A stretch of 64,000 nucleotides of DNA, from NCBI GenBank assembly GCA_016708315.1, contig JADJGC010000009.1:41314-105313 (forward strand), in the 5' to 3' direction. A program made the translations under genes and the position numbers. Positions within the stretch are counted from its first letter, which is position 1. Each line of letters begins with the position of its first letter. Below the pieces are notes generated by a model. That model was not told the DNA's origin. It saw nothing but the letters and a program-made list of their open reading frames with translations, and did not search any database. Origin of the DNA: a bacterium (GTDB taxonomy: Bacteria > Zixibacteria > MSB-5A5 > CAIYYT01). Shown one piece after another: positions 1-10,157 of the stretch.

Positions 1-157
1 GCAAAAATCAAAACGATTTTTTTGCCGTAAAACGCCCTTTTAGAGACTATTTGGGGCGATGATGGGGAGGAAACCGGAGCCGGAAACTGAACTTTCGAGC
101 AACCGAAAGCGACTGGGAATCCGAACTTGGAACGTAGGCATTTCGGTTCTATTCCCC

Positions 158-186
158 TTGCAATATAGATTACAACGGCCTATTTT
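158..186 (+). promoter_or_regulatory. Putative sigma-70 promoter for the kinase gene
   Basis: A TTGCAA box at 158-163 and a TATTTT box at 181-186 are separated by 17 bases, about 70 bases before the kinase start. The rest of 1-254 holds no gene. An AT-rich imperfect hairpin at the very start (about 1-26) may belong to an upstream gene outside the window. This is a match by eye only. Confidence 0.4.
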
Positions 187-254
187 AGCCAAGTCCAATT
201 ACCGAAACTGAAAATCGAAAAACCGTTCCGCCGAAATCGAAGTTGGAGAAATTC

Positions 255-2918
255 ATGAGTCTGTCCCCCGGACAACAAATCGGACCCTACAAAGTAATCG
301 ACCGCGCCGGCTCAGGCGGCATGGGCGAAGTGTTCAAAGCCCATGACACGCGCCTTGACCGCACCGTCGCCATCAAAGTGCTTCCCGCGATCTATGCCGA
401 CAATGCCGCATTGCGGTCGCGGTTTGAACGCGAAGCCAAAGCCATCTCCAGCCTCAATCATCCGCATATCTGCACACTGCACGATATCGGCCGCGAGAAC
501 GGGATTGACTATCTCGTAATGGAGTACCTCGAGGGCCAGACTCTCACCGACAAACTCAAGACCGGACCGTTGGGTCAGGTTGAACTGCTGCGCTACGGCA
601 TCGAAATCGCCGACGCGCTTGAGCACGCCCATCGCCAGGGACTGGTGCATCGCGATCTCAAGCCGCAAAACATCATCATCACGAAGAACGGCGCGAAGCT
701 GCTCGATTTCGGCTTGGCCAAACTACAGATTCACGACGGCGTCGTCGAGGGCATGAGCGGTATCACCCGCACGACTCCGCTCACCGGCGAAGGCACCATC
801 ATCGGCACGATTCAGTACATGTCTCCGGAACAGCTCGAAGGAAAAGAAGTCGATTTCCGCAGTGATATCTTCGCGTTCGGAGCGGTGTTATATGAAATGG
901 CTACTGGACAGCGGGCGTTTCAAGCGACGAGTCAGGCCAGTCTGATTGCATCGATACTGACCAAAGAACCGCGCCCCTTGAGCGAACTACAGACGATGAC
1001 TCCGCCAATGTTGGAGCGGGCGATCAAGCAATGCCTTGCCAAAGACCCCGACCATCGCTGGCAATCTGCCGGCGATCTAAAGAGAACTTTGCAGTGGGTC
1101 AACGAAGGCGGCTCGCAAGTCGGCTTGCCGGCTCCGGTAGCGGCGCACCGCAAACGGCAGTTGCAGCTCGGTTGGATCATCGCCTCCGTAGCCACGCTGG
1201 CACTGGCGGCGTTGGCATTCATCCACTTCACTCAACCAAAACCGGAGATTGTCACGACAAAGTTCTCGATTCCGGTACCGGAGAAAATGCTGGTCATAAC
1301 TTGGCCGCGACTTTCTCCCGATGGGACGATGTTGGCATTTCAGGGACGTGATTCTGCGTCTGTGCTGCGAATCTACGTGCGCCCTTTGAATGCCTTGGAA
1401 GCCTATCCACTGCCGGGAACCGAAAACGCACAGCGGCCATTTTGGTCGCCCGACAGCAAAACTCTCGCCTTCTTCGCCGGCAACCAGCTAAAGAAGATAG
1501 CAGCCCTTGGCGGCCCAGTGCAATTGATCTGCGATGCCAACGGCGGCGCTGATGGGACGTGGGGAGCGTCCGGCGTTATCGTGTTTGACGGAGACACTAA
1601 CGATTCGATTCGGAGAGTTTCGGCAGGTGGTGGAACAGTCACAGGTGCGACGACGATCAGGCGAGAAAAGGGCGAGCAGTATCATATGTGGCCGTGTTTC
1701 CTGCCCAATGGCGAGCACTTCTTCTATTTGTCGTTTGGCGATTCGTTGTCGAGGACGAGGGGCGGTCAGGCTTTGCATGTTGCTGCGCTCGACGGCACAA
1801 TGGATAAGGAAATCGGGCGAGTATACAGCCGTCTGGAGATAACTCCTGATGGTCAGCTCATTCACAGTCGCGATGGAGTGCTCTATACAACAAAGTTTGA
1901 CTTCGGCAAGATGGAGCTGGTTGGCGAAGCGATTCCGATAGCCGAAAATATATCTTCGCAAAATGAGATGTCCAATTTCAGCATCTCCGAAAAAGGCCAA
2001 CTGGTCTATCGTACCGGCGCCATGGGAACAGCAAATCGCCTGTTGACATGGTTCGACCGAAACGGCAAGGAACTGGGCACGGAGGGCGACTTAGCAGACT
2101 ACGAAGACCTGGCGATCTCTCCGGATGGAAACCGATTGGCGTTTGGCATGGGCGACACCCGGAGTCAGAAATCGGACATCTGGATTCGCGATCTTCGCCG
2201 CGGGGTCTCTTCACGGTTAACATTTGAAGAGGAAGATGAAATCTGGCCGATTTGGTCGCCGGATGGCACACGGATACTCTATGCGCAAAACGGCGGCGGT
2301 GTTTTCGGCGTTTTTGAACAACAAGCCAATGGCGTCGGTGTGCCGCGGTCAATCTATGCAGCAAGTGGGAAAAACTGTGGCGCGTCATGTTGGGGAGCGG
2401 ACGGAGAGACGATTGTTATGTCGATTGTGGATCAGGCCTTTGATGTCATAACCGTCAAGTATTCTGACTCGACCAAAGTAACTGCGCTGGTTAAGACTCC
2501 AGCTGTCGAGCAGACAGGCGTTCTGTCCCCTAATGGCCGCTACCTGGCTTATTCGAGTACCGAGACCGGTCAGCGGGAGGTCTTCGTCCGCGACTTGAGC
2601 CCTACCGGCGGTAAGTGGCAGATATCCGCCGACAACGGGTGGGACGCAAAATGGCGCGCCGACGGCAAAGAACTCATCTATACCAACCGAAGCTTTGACT
2701 TTAAGTCTGTGGAAGTGAACACTTCCGGACCGAACTTCGACGCCGGTCGGCCGGAGAAGCTGTTCCGGCAGCGCATGGCATTCACCGGCACGACACAATT
2801 TCGCTGGGATATGACTGCGGATGCCCAGAAGTTCATCTTAAATGTGCCGCAAACCGGCGAAGCTACTGGCGAGTTTGTTGTCGTACTGAATTGGTTGGAA
2901 GAATTGAAGAAGCGTTAA
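255..2918 (+). CDS. Membrane Ser/Thr protein kinase with C-terminal beta-propeller
   Basis: An 887-residue Hanks-type kinase (PknB/Stk family). The kinase domain covers about residues 12-285, with the glycine loop GSGGMGEV, the VAIKVL lysine, catalytic HRDLKPQN (Asp about 134) and DFGLAKL. One transmembrane helix lies near residues 303-325. It is followed by a TolB/PD40-like propeller with repeated WSPDG- or SPDG-type blades (WSPDSKTLAFF, ISPDGNRLAFG, WSPDGTRILYA), presumably on the periplasmic side. An in-frame TTG lies 12 bases upstream at 243, but the ATG at 255 is preceded by TTGGAGAA, which serves as ribosome binding site. The stop overlaps the convergent reductase gene by 4 bases. The kinase targets and the propeller ligand cannot be told from sequence. 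Confidence 0.93.
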   Translation: MSLSPGQQIGPYKVIDRAGSGGMGEVFKAHDTRLDRTVAIKVLPAIYADNAALRSRFEREAKAISSLNHPHICTLHDIGRENGIDYLVMEYLEGQTLTDKLKTGPLGQVELLRYGIEIADALEHAHRQGLVHRDLKPQNIIITKNGAKLLDFGLAKLQIHDGVVEGMSGITRTTPLTGEGTIIGTIQYMSPEQLEGKEVDFRSDIFAFGAVLYEMATGQRAFQATSQASLIASILTKEPRPLSELQTMTPPMLERAIKQCLAKDPDHRWQSAGDLKRTLQWVNEGGSQVGLPAPVAAHRKRQLQLGWIIASVATLALAALAFIHFTQPKPEIVTTKFSIPVPEKMLVITWPRLSPDGTMLAFQGRDSASVLRIYVRPLNALEAYPLPGTENAQRPFWSPDSKTLAFFAGNQLKKIAALGGPVQLICDANGGADGTWGASGVIVFDGDTNDSIRRVSAGGGTVTGATTIRREKGEQYHMWPCFLPNGEHFFYLSFGDSLSRTRGGQALHVAALDGTMDKEIGRVYSRLEITPDGQLIHSRDGVLYTTKFDFGKMELVGEAIPIAENISSQNEMSNFSISEKGQLVYRTGAMGTANRLLTWFDRNGKELGTEGDLADYEDLAISPDGNRLAFGMGDTRSQKSDIWIRDLRRGVSSRLTFEEEDEIWPIWSPDGTRILYAQNGGGVFGVFEQQANGVGVPRSIYAASGKNCGASCWGADGETIVMSIVDQAFDVITVKYSDSTKVTALVKTPAVEQTGVLSPNGRYLAYSSTETGQREVFVRDLSPTGGKWQISADNGWDAKWRADGKELIYTNRSFDFKSVEVNTSGPNFDAGRPEKLFRQRMAFTGTTQFRWDMTADAQKFILNVPQTGEATGEFVVVLNWLEELKKR

Positions 2919-3514
2919 GATGACGCAAGATCACTCGCGCAGTTGACGCCGAAAGCAAAGCACTCTTCGAGTTTTGCCATATCGCGTTTCACCGAACCAA
3001 GCCGGTCCTCGCTGTGTGAATAGGTCACGCGCCCCGATTTCGTAATACCGCACCAGATGAAGAACCCGCCGATCACACGTTCGGCGGCATCGTACTTCTC
3101 TCTCTCTCCACCTACCAATATGTAGGCTCCCCTACTACTCAAGATGCCTTGATTGTCGAAGACTGCCTTGCCTTTCACAAACTTTGGCGGGCGGAAACAA
3201 TTACAGCGATCAATGAACAATTTCATTTGCGAAGACACCGTATCGAAGTGGATCGGCGACGCCAACAGAACGAAGTCAGCTTCGCGCAGATGCTCGAGGA
3301 CCGGGTAGAGCTGATCCTTATAGATACACAACAGCGGACGCGGATCGACGGCGCAAGATTGACACGGGATAATTTCGAGGTCGTTCAAACGCACATTAGT
3401 AACCTCGACATCGGCAATCACCGAACGAAATCCCGACTCGAATTGCTCGGCGAGAATTTCGGTCGAACTGCCGTGACGCGGCGAGCCGTTAACGATTAGC
3501 AGCTTCTTCTTCAT
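2915..3514 (-). CDS. Flavodoxin-fold NAD(P)H-dependent FMN reductase family protein
   Basis: A 199-residue protein of the NADPH-dependent FMN reductase / iron-sulfur flavoprotein family. The start is set at MKKKLLIVNGSPRHGSST, where the GSPR stretch is the usual FMN phosphate-binding loop. A second FMN contact region reads LLASPIHFDTVSSQMK. Cysteines occur at SCAVDP and LLCIY, recalling the CxxC-type cluster loop of iron-sulfur flavoproteins, but the full motif is not clear. The start overlaps the end of the upstream ABC-F gene by 26 bases, so it is probably the last gene of the operon that begins with gcvT. The electron acceptor is unknown. Confidence 0.85.
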   Translation of the reverse strand: MKKKLLIVNGSPRHGSSTEILAEQFESGFRSVIADVEVTNVRLNDLEIIPCQSCAVDPRPLLCIYKDQLYPVLEHLREADFVLLASPIHFDTVSSQMKLFIDRCNCFRPPKFVKGKAVFDNQGILSSRGAYILVGGEREKYDAAERVIGGFFIWCGITKSGRVTYSHSEDRLGSVKRDMAKLEECFAFGVNCASDLASS

Positions 3515-5378
3515 CAAGTAATTGATAGTACTCCCACATGGCGTTATCAAGCAGCACTTGTACGCGCTGTTGTTCTTTCGCGAGTTCGCCCAGTTTCAAC
3601 CAGTCGGCGCCGTGTTTTTCATCGAGTTGTTCTGTCTTGAGACGTTCGATGTCGCTTTCGTGAATTGCAATTATGTCTTCAAGCTCTTTGATTCGGCGCT
3701 TTCGCGCAGTCGCCAAATTCTTGAGCCGGCGTTCTTCTTTGTACGAATCGCGTTTCTGCAGTCGATCACCGGCATAGCCGCCATCAGATTGCGTCTTCTT
3801 GCGTTCGACATATTCTGAGTACTTGCCGCGCCAGTCGATGATCTTGGCATTCTCCAGCGAAAGGACGCGCGTTGCGACTGAATCAAGAAAGAAGCGGTCG
3901 TGGCTGATGAACAACACAGTACCGTCGAATTCGCGCAGGGCTTCTTCGAGAACTTCGCGGGAACCGATATCAAGATGGTTTGTCGGTTCGTCGAGAATCA
4001 GGAAGTTTGCCGGTAATGCCAGAAGCCACGCCAGCGCGAGTTTCTTCTTCTCACCGCCGGAGAGCATCTTGGTTTGCTTGAAAACATCCTCGCCGAAAAA
4101 CAAGAAGCGCGCGAGATGGCTGCGAAGCTTAAACGCATCCCATTGCGGTTGGAGATTCCAGACAGTGTCGAGCACGGTCTCATCGGGATTTAGCATCGCT
4201 AATTCTTGATCGAAATATTCCATATCGACATTCTTGCCCATCTCGATACTGCCGTCTTGAACATCCAGATCGCCGATGATTGCCTTCACCAACGTCGACT
4301 TGCCGGTGCCGTTGCGACCAATCAGGGCAACGCGATCACCGCGTTCGATTTCGAATTCGACATCGGAAAACAAAACGCGATCACCATAGGCAAACGCAAG
4401 GTCCTCGATCTTGAGGATCGACAGGTAAGCACGCCGCGATGCCGACATTTTGATGATTGCTTTCTTGGCATCGTGTGTCGGCGCTTGGATTCGTTCGACC
4501 TTTGCGAGCGACTTGCGTCGCGACTGCGCCTGTTTGGTCTTTTGTCCGGCGATGTTGCGGACGATGAAATCTTCGATGCGCGCGATTTCTTCCTGTTGAT
4601 GCAAGTACTTCTTGAGTAGCAGGCGGCGTCGTTCAGCGCGCTCAACGCAGTACGCAGTGAAGTTGCCGTGATACAGCTCTAACTTCCCTTGCTCAAGTTC
4701 GACAATCTTATTCACAACGTGATCGAGGAACACACGATCGTGCGACACAACAATCAAAGCACCTTCGAACGCCTGTAGATAGTTTTCGAGCCAGATAGTT
4801 GATTCGATGTCGAGATGGTTGGTTGGTTCGTCGAGTAGAAGCAAGTCCGGCGAGTGTAGCAGTACTTTCGCCAGTGATGCGCGGTTGCGTTCACCGCCTG
4901 AGAAACTCGAGATCGGGCGATGGAAATCGTCCTCGCTGAACCCGAGGCCGATCAGTGTATTCTTGATGGTGGTATCGAGATTGTAGCCGCCGCGCACTTC
5001 CCACTGGTGCTGAAGTTCGCCATACTTTTCCAGATCTGCGGCAGTACCATGCGCAATGATAGTTTCCATCTCTTCCATGGCGCTCTTGATTGCAAGGAGT
5101 TCAGAGTATGATTCAAGCATGGCGAGAAAGAGCGGATAGTCCGATTCGATTTCGTCTTCCTGCGAGACATAGCCGACCTTGATCTGACTATGAAGCATGA
5201 TCGTGCCGGAATCGGCAAGAACGCGCCCCAGCGCAATCTTGATGATGGTAGTTTTGCCGGTGCCGTTCGGGCCGACTAGGCCGTACTTTTCACCCTTAAC
5301 GACTTGGAGATCAACGCCCCTTAGAAGATGGTCGTCGTTATATTTCTTCTGAATCCCTGCCAGTTGTAGATAGATCAA
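3489..5378 (-). CDS. ABC-F family ATP-binding protein
   Basis: A 629-residue soluble protein with two tandem ABC ATPase domains and no membrane segments, as expected for ABC-F translation factors (Uup/EttA/YdiF type). Walker A motifs are GPNGTGKTT near residue 36 and GRNGTGKST in the second half. The signatures are FSGGERNR and LSGGEKKK, each followed by LLLLDEPTNHLD or LILDEPTNHLD. A charged inter-domain linker and a C-terminal coiled coil (KEERRLKNLATARKRR onward) match the family. ABC-F proteins act on the ribosome, and the exact subgroup is not assigned. The start overlaps the upstream VWA gene stop by 4 bases, which indicates translational coupling. Confidence 0.95.
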   Translation of the reverse strand: MIYLQLAGIQKKYNDDHLLRGVDLQVVKGEKYGLVGPNGTGKTTIIKIALGRVLADSGTIMLHSQIKVGYVSQEDEIESDYPLFLAMLESYSELLAIKSAMEEMETIIAHGTAADLEKYGELQHQWEVRGGYNLDTTIKNTLIGLGFSEDDFHRPISSFSGGERNRASLAKVLLHSPDLLLLDEPTNHLDIESTIWLENYLQAFEGALIVVSHDRVFLDHVVNKIVELEQGKLELYHGNFTAYCVERAERRRLLLKKYLHQQEEIARIEDFIVRNIAGQKTKQAQSRRKSLAKVERIQAPTHDAKKAIIKMSASRRAYLSILKIEDLAFAYGDRVLFSDVEFEIERGDRVALIGRNGTGKSTLVKAIIGDLDVQDGSIEMGKNVDMEYFDQELAMLNPDETVLDTVWNLQPQWDAFKLRSHLARFLFFGEDVFKQTKMLSGGEKKKLALAWLLALPANFLILDEPTNHLDIGSREVLEEALREFDGTVLFISHDRFFLDSVATRVLSLENAKIIDWRGKYSEYVERKKTQSDGGYAGDRLQKRDSYKEERRLKNLATARKRRIKELEDIIAIHESDIERLKTEQLDEKHGADWLKLGELAKEQQRVQVLLDNAMWEYYQLLDEEEAANR

Positions 5379-7477
5379 CCAGTGCTTACCTCCCCGGTGC
5401 GCGCGCTATAGGCGACAGCCATTTCAATCAGCAGGAAGATAAAGCCAAAGAGCAGGAAAAGCTTCCATAATTCTGTGCCAAATCGCGCAGAGGCAATGGA
5501 CTCTGCCGGGTTGGATTCGTAGTCGAGCACGATGACTCTGGTCCCGGCAATCTTGGCGCCGACATCCTCGGCATCGACGTAAGCCGGTACAGACTCGATT
5601 GACGGGAAATTGACTGCAAAAACATCCACAGTTCGGCCATCGCCAAGAATCTGATAGACGCCGGTGTATTGCAAACGACCGAGATCAAACACAACTGCGC
5701 CGGCTCGAATCGCCGCCGAAACATTGGTCGTGTCGCCTCTTGGGGAAACCAGCACAAATTGACGGGCATCTTGCGGGCCGAGTTCGCGGGTGATTTCGTT
5801 TCCAGCCAAAAGCATTTCACGTTGATTCAGCGGCTCGGAAACGAGATACTCGATCGAGCGATTCAACATGATGACCATCAGCGGACGGAAAACGATGTCG
5901 GAGTAGGTGTCGTTGAGACTGAAAGTATACAATAGCGCCTTGCCCTTGCCGATGTTGGCTTCGAGGACGGCGGGCGAATTGTCGGAGAATCGCGCCAGCA
6001 CTGTCGACTTGGCGGACTCTTTGGTCTTGAAGTGCCCGATGAATTCCGCCTGCGGAAGTTTGTCCGCGGCAAATTGACGATATGGTGAAAACAGCGGATG
6101 AGCGAAATCGAAATTGTTGAGCAGATACTTGCCACTCGCGGTAGCTGCAACTGGCGGAGCTTCCAGTGCCTGGAGTCCGAACAACGGCGACGAGATCTTT
6201 TCGGAGAAATCGGCGAAATCTAAATCGGGGCGCATCAGGAATAGCACCGAACCGCCGGAGTTGACATAGTTGATCAGCGACGAGACGAGCGCTTGCGGAA
6301 TTCGTCCCTTGAGATTGACAATGGCGGCATCATATTCACGCAGGTTAAGAGTACTCGCCTGAAGAGCGCCGAAGAGGGAAATGTCTTTCGATAGATTTTC
6401 GCTTTCTGATGGTGCGAGTGCGTTGCGAGTGAAGTACGCTTCCTGGTCGTCGTCAGAGATCAAGGCAATCTTACTGCCTGAAGGTATCCGCATCGCGAAG
6501 TGAGAACGATTGTCCGACAATAAGTCATCGTCGTCGATGGCGATACTGCCATAAAGGAATCCGGCTTCAGTCGGAGTGTAATTAAATGACACTTTGCCTG
6601 AACCGGATGGCGGAATGGAAAGGTCGGTCTGGGCGACCCGGGTATCGTTGACTTCGAGCGATACGAGTACTTCCGCAGGAGAGTCTTCCTTTTGATTGCG
6701 AATTTCTCCGAACAAGGTGAATGCTCGTCCTGCTGTGATTATCTGATTGGGGAACGTGACTTTCTCGGCCTCTACGTTGTCGATTTCCGGTCCAGAGGTG
6801 GAGGTCACAAAGAGCTTCACGTCCATACGCTCGGTTTGAAAAAGGTCGAATTCAAAGTTACGCCAAGCGTCGCCCTGGAAATCGCTGATGAGATAAACTT
6901 CCAGATTGGGATCAGTAGCTTCTTTGAGCAGTGTGAATGCGCGCGCAAAGCCCGTTGAAGGGATCGCTTCGGCACTGGATGGTGTCATCGCCTTGAGAAT
7001 TTCCTTGAGGCGGTCAAAATCGGAAGTCGGCACACCGGAGTCGTAGAGTAACGTCGATGCAAATCCGATGATGACGACTTTCTCCTTTTCGGTGAAGTTG
7101 CCGAGTATCGCTTCGGCTTTTTCGATGCCTCTTTCAAAGAAACTGCCCGAATTAGTTTCGGATGCGGAAGAACCGGAAACATCGAGAAGAATCACAGCAG
7201 TGGTGGTGGTTTTGCCGCCCAATGCAGGAAGATATCCGCCCTCGGTGGTGGGACGAGCGAAGGCAAAGGCGATAGCCAGAAGTGCCAGCGTGCGCAAAAT
7301 CAGCAGTAGAATCTGCCGAATCTTGACTTGGCGCATTCGCGTCTTCTGCAGGCTGACGAGATACTTGACCGTCGAGAACTCGATGACCTTGACGCGCTGC
7401 TTGTTGAACAGATGCAGCAGCAGCGGAATTGACGCGGCTGCGGCGAAAAGTAGCAGGAATGGATTTATGAAGTTCAT
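5375..7477 (-). CDS. BatA-like membrane protein with VWA domain
   Basis: A 700-residue protein. Residues 1-80 match the aerotolerance-operon BatA N-terminal module (FINPFLLLFAAAASIPLLLH, then a second helix LLLILRTLALLAIAFAF). A von Willebrand A domain follows with the metal-site motif DVSGSSAS near residue 100. The middle region resembles the glutamine amidotransferase-like and beta-sandwich part of BatA homologues. A C-terminal helix (LFLLFGFIFLLIEMAVAY) anchors the end. Bat proteins usually sit with MoxR ATPases. None is seen here, but the gene is coupled to the ABC-F gene by a 4-base overlap. Its role in envelope or stress tolerance is inferred from the family. Confidence 0.85.
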   Translation of the reverse strand: MNFINPFLLLFAAAASIPLLLHLFNKQRVKVIEFSTVKYLVSLQKTRMRQVKIRQILLLILRTLALLAIAFAFARPTTEGGYLPALGGKTTTTAVILLDVSGSSASETNSGSFFERGIEKAEAILGNFTEKEKVVIIGFASTLLYDSGVPTSDFDRLKEILKAMTPSSAEAIPSTGFARAFTLLKEATDPNLEVYLISDFQGDAWRNFEFDLFQTERMDVKLFVTSTSGPEIDNVEAEKVTFPNQIITAGRAFTLFGEIRNQKEDSPAEVLVSLEVNDTRVAQTDLSIPPSGSGKVSFNYTPTEAGFLYGSIAIDDDDLLSDNRSHFAMRIPSGSKIALISDDDQEAYFTRNALAPSESENLSKDISLFGALQASTLNLREYDAAIVNLKGRIPQALVSSLINYVNSGGSVLFLMRPDLDFADFSEKISSPLFGLQALEAPPVAATASGKYLLNNFDFAHPLFSPYRQFAADKLPQAEFIGHFKTKESAKSTVLARFSDNSPAVLEANIGKGKALLYTFSLNDTYSDIVFRPLMVIMLNRSIEYLVSEPLNQREMLLAGNEITRELGPQDARQFVLVSPRGDTTNVSAAIRAGAVVFDLGRLQYTGVYQILGDGRTVDVFAVNFPSIESVPAYVDAEDVGAKIAGTRVIVLDYESNPAESIASARFGTELWKLFLLFGFIFLLIEMAVAYSARTGEVSTG

Positions 7478-7532
7478 CTATGCCTTATTCTCAAGTCGGT
7501 TTCGTAAAGAGGTATACGCTTGAAGCGACCCA

Positions 7533-9410
7533 TTAGTTCTTATAAGGAGTCTTGAGGTACTTGCGTGCCTGCTGTTTTTCGAGATATCCGGTCGGCATAT
7601 CGAGTATCTGTTGATATTGCTCTCGCGCGGCTTTGCGGTCTTTCTTGAGGTCAAGAAGTTCGCCTTTTGCCAGCAAGATTTGCCCGACATAGAACATCCG
7701 CTCTTCGAGGAACAACGCCAGCTCCAACTCAGTTTCCGCCAGTTCGGGAGCTTTAAGGCGCAGGGCGGCTTTGCCGACGCGGAGATGATGCAACGAGTTG
7801 TCCGAATAGGCGCCGACCAGAAGCTTGGATTGATCCAAGGCTCTTTGATAGCAGACAGACGCTGAATCGGTCTGTTTCAGTGCGGCATAAATGTCACCAA
7901 GTGCAAGATCGTAATCGACGCCGAATGCGGGGTTCCTGGTCATCGACTGTGCTTTCTGCAAAGCTTCAAGTGCCTTCGGGTACTCGCCTCTACTGAAAGC
8001 AATCAGTCCCAACTTGTAGTAAACGGTGTGTAGAGAAGAATCGATCTTTCCGAAACTCTCATAGATATTTCTGGCGCTATCGACCTCGCCCATCGCCAAC
8101 AGCATATTCGCATAGAAGATTCGTGCTTGATAGGCCTTGGTTGTGTCGCGCAAGAGCGGCTGCAGCGCTTCACCGGCGCGCTTGAAATCACCATAGGTGT
8201 AGTATAGACTTGAGAGTGTTTGCGCCGACCAGATACTGTCGACGCCCTCGGCTTGCGCTTTCTCGGCATAAATCAGCATTCTCGGATACTGCAGAAACAT
8301 CTGGGCGCGGGAACTAAAATAGCTGAGCGGTCCGGCGGCCAGCGTTAGGGTATCGAGGTAGCCATGCCATTCGGAAACGACTTCGGCCATCTGCTGTCCG
8401 TATGACTTGGCGAATGTTTCGTTGAGTGTCAGGTCGGTAGCGTTCTGGAACCAGTCAATGAGCCGGTCGCGTCCGCGGGTGTTGAAAACATAATTGACGA
8501 ACTAACCGGCAGCATGGGCTGAAACCTCGCGATCAACGCTACGGAATTTGCCGGTTTCACCCCAGGTTGTAATGTCCGGCAGACGTTTGTTCTTGTAATC
8601 ATCGCGGGTCCAGACTTCGCAGTATTCCATGCTGGAAGCCGCACCTTCAAGAAGAAATGCCGGTGCATAACCAAATACGCGCATCAGCCGCATCATGTAG
8701 ACGACTTCGGGATGCAGTTCATTGACACCATGACCGTAATGCGCAAAGACATTGTGCCGAGCAAAGTCGTAACCATTTCCCCAGCGTTGATCCCAGCCGA
8801 TGTCGGGAAGGGGGCACGGGCAGATATAGAAGTTCGTCTTTGTACGGTCAGAGATATGAAAGCGATCGATCAATCCGTCATAGTCTTTTTCAAAGGCATC
8901 GCGAATTGCGTTCCAGTGATAGTCGCCAAGCGAACCACGGACGAAGTGGAAATCGAAGTCGCCGGATGGATCATGTTTGAAACTGCTGTCGCCGAAGGCA
9001 TACTCGCAGTGATTGCGTGTCGTGGCGATCGAATCATACACGAGTCTGATACGGTAGACTGAATTGCCGCGAACCAGTGCAGAATCGTGAAAGATCGAAG
9101 CTCCCTGGAAGAGAATGTTTGTGTCGAAGAAGTTGCGGCTGGGAATCGACAAGCAGTTTACCTGCGACTCGATCTGTACAACAGTATCGCGAACTTGCCT
9201 TGCAATGAGTCGATAGCTGAAATTGCCCATGCTGAACTGAAATGTCGAGTCGAGCTGCGCCGCATAGGCACGGCTATCTACCACCTTCCAAGGTGCATCC
9301 CCGAGTTTTTCCATGAAATCGCAGGTGAAATTGAGGGATTTTTCGGCAGCGGACAACAGAGGGGTCAAAAGTGCTATAGCAAGAATGACCGGTATCAAAA
9401 TGAACTTCAA
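7533..9410 (-). CDS. Secreted peptidase-MA-like / TPR protein interrupted by an in-frame TAG
   Basis: One reading frame runs from 9410 to 7533 but contains a TAG at 8502-8504. The upstream part (302 residues) has a signal peptide (MKFILIPVILAIALLTPLLS) and a region like the peptidase MA family (FLLEGAASSMEY). The downstream part continues in the same frame (FVNYVF, RDRLIDWFQ) and then has TPR-like helices, for example ALEALQKAQSMTRNPAFG and YQRALDQS. A short downstream ORF could start at 8390. The residue before FVNYV is usually Ser or similar, so a one-base change from TCG is a simple explanation. I do not see the HExxH zinc motif, so the peptidase part may be inactive. The start overlaps comB by 4 bases. 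Confidence 0.75.
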
Positions 9411-10153
9411 AAAGTACCCTCGACTCTCTGTTTTTGCAGATCAACCACTTTATTCCCGACCAGAACCGGAACGACATTGACGGTGTCCAGTGCCGCGGCT
9501 GTGACAATATCGGCGCCAAAACCTAATTCCTTCAAATAGCGTGCATGGTCGGCGCGACCAATGACGGTTTCGACTGAATTGTCACGATTCTTATACAACA
9601 TTTGAGCAACCTGCGCCGCATCATTATCGACAGTGAACTGCCCTGATTCGACCAGCAAGTCGATCAAGGCGCCACCGCAGAAGGTGTCCTCCAGCGCGAA
9701 GTTGCCTTGTCTACCGGCACAGACGACGGCGACGTCTTTTTGTGCAGAAAGAATCGTTTTGGCAATTATCGAAAGGTTGACGAAACCGCATACGACGGTC
9801 TGGGCGGAGGCGGCGCATTTCAGGATAGCGCGTGACCCGTTAGTCGAAGCAAAGATGAGCACCTTGTCGCGTACGATTTCTTCGGTATACTCTGAAGGCG
9901 AATTCCCGAGGTCAAAGCCCTCAACCTTGAGGCCTTCGCGTTCGCCGCAAAGCAGCACTTGTCCCTTGTCGAGATTGGCGCGCATAGCGGCGGCATCGCC
10001 GGTCGAAGCAACCGGCACGATTTCGCGGCAGCCGTTTTGAATGGCGGTGCTGATCGAGGTTGACGCGCGCAGTACATCAATCACCACTGCGACTCGACCA
10101 CGAATCTTCGCATCGGTCACTGGCGCTGGACTGAAATATAACTTTACGATCAT
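9407..10153 (-). CDS. comB: 2-phosphosulfolactate phosphatase family protein
   Basis: A 248-residue protein that reads as ComB over its whole length. Typical stretches are VVIDVLRASTSISTAI near the N-terminus, GEREGLKVEGFDLGNSP in the middle and LIFASTNGSRAI followed by CGFVN. ComB removes phosphate from 2-phosphosulfolactate in the coenzyme M route of methanogens, but homologues are widespread in bacteria where the substrate is often unproven. The gene starts 5 bases after the gcvT stop and ends overlapping the next gene by 4 bases, so it is part of the same operon. No other coenzyme M gene is present in the window. Confidence 0.9.
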   Translation of the reverse strand: MIVKLYFSPAPVTDAKIRGRVAVVIDVLRASTSISTAIQNGCREIVPVASTGDAAAMRANLDKGQVLLCGEREGLKVEGFDLGNSPSEYTEEIVRDKVLIFASTNGSRAILKCAASAQTVVCGFVNLSIIAKTILSAQKDVAVVCAGRQGNFALEDTFCGGALIDLLVESGQFTVDNDAAQVAQMLYKNRDNSVETVIGRADHARYLKELGFGADIVTAAALDTVNVVPVLVGNKVVDLQKQRVEGTF

Positions 10154-10157
10154 TCTT

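Noticed and set aside
8502..8504. UAG recoding (pyrrolysine or suppressor code)
   Set aside because: TAG is used as a normal stop in several genes of the window, and no supporting genes are present.
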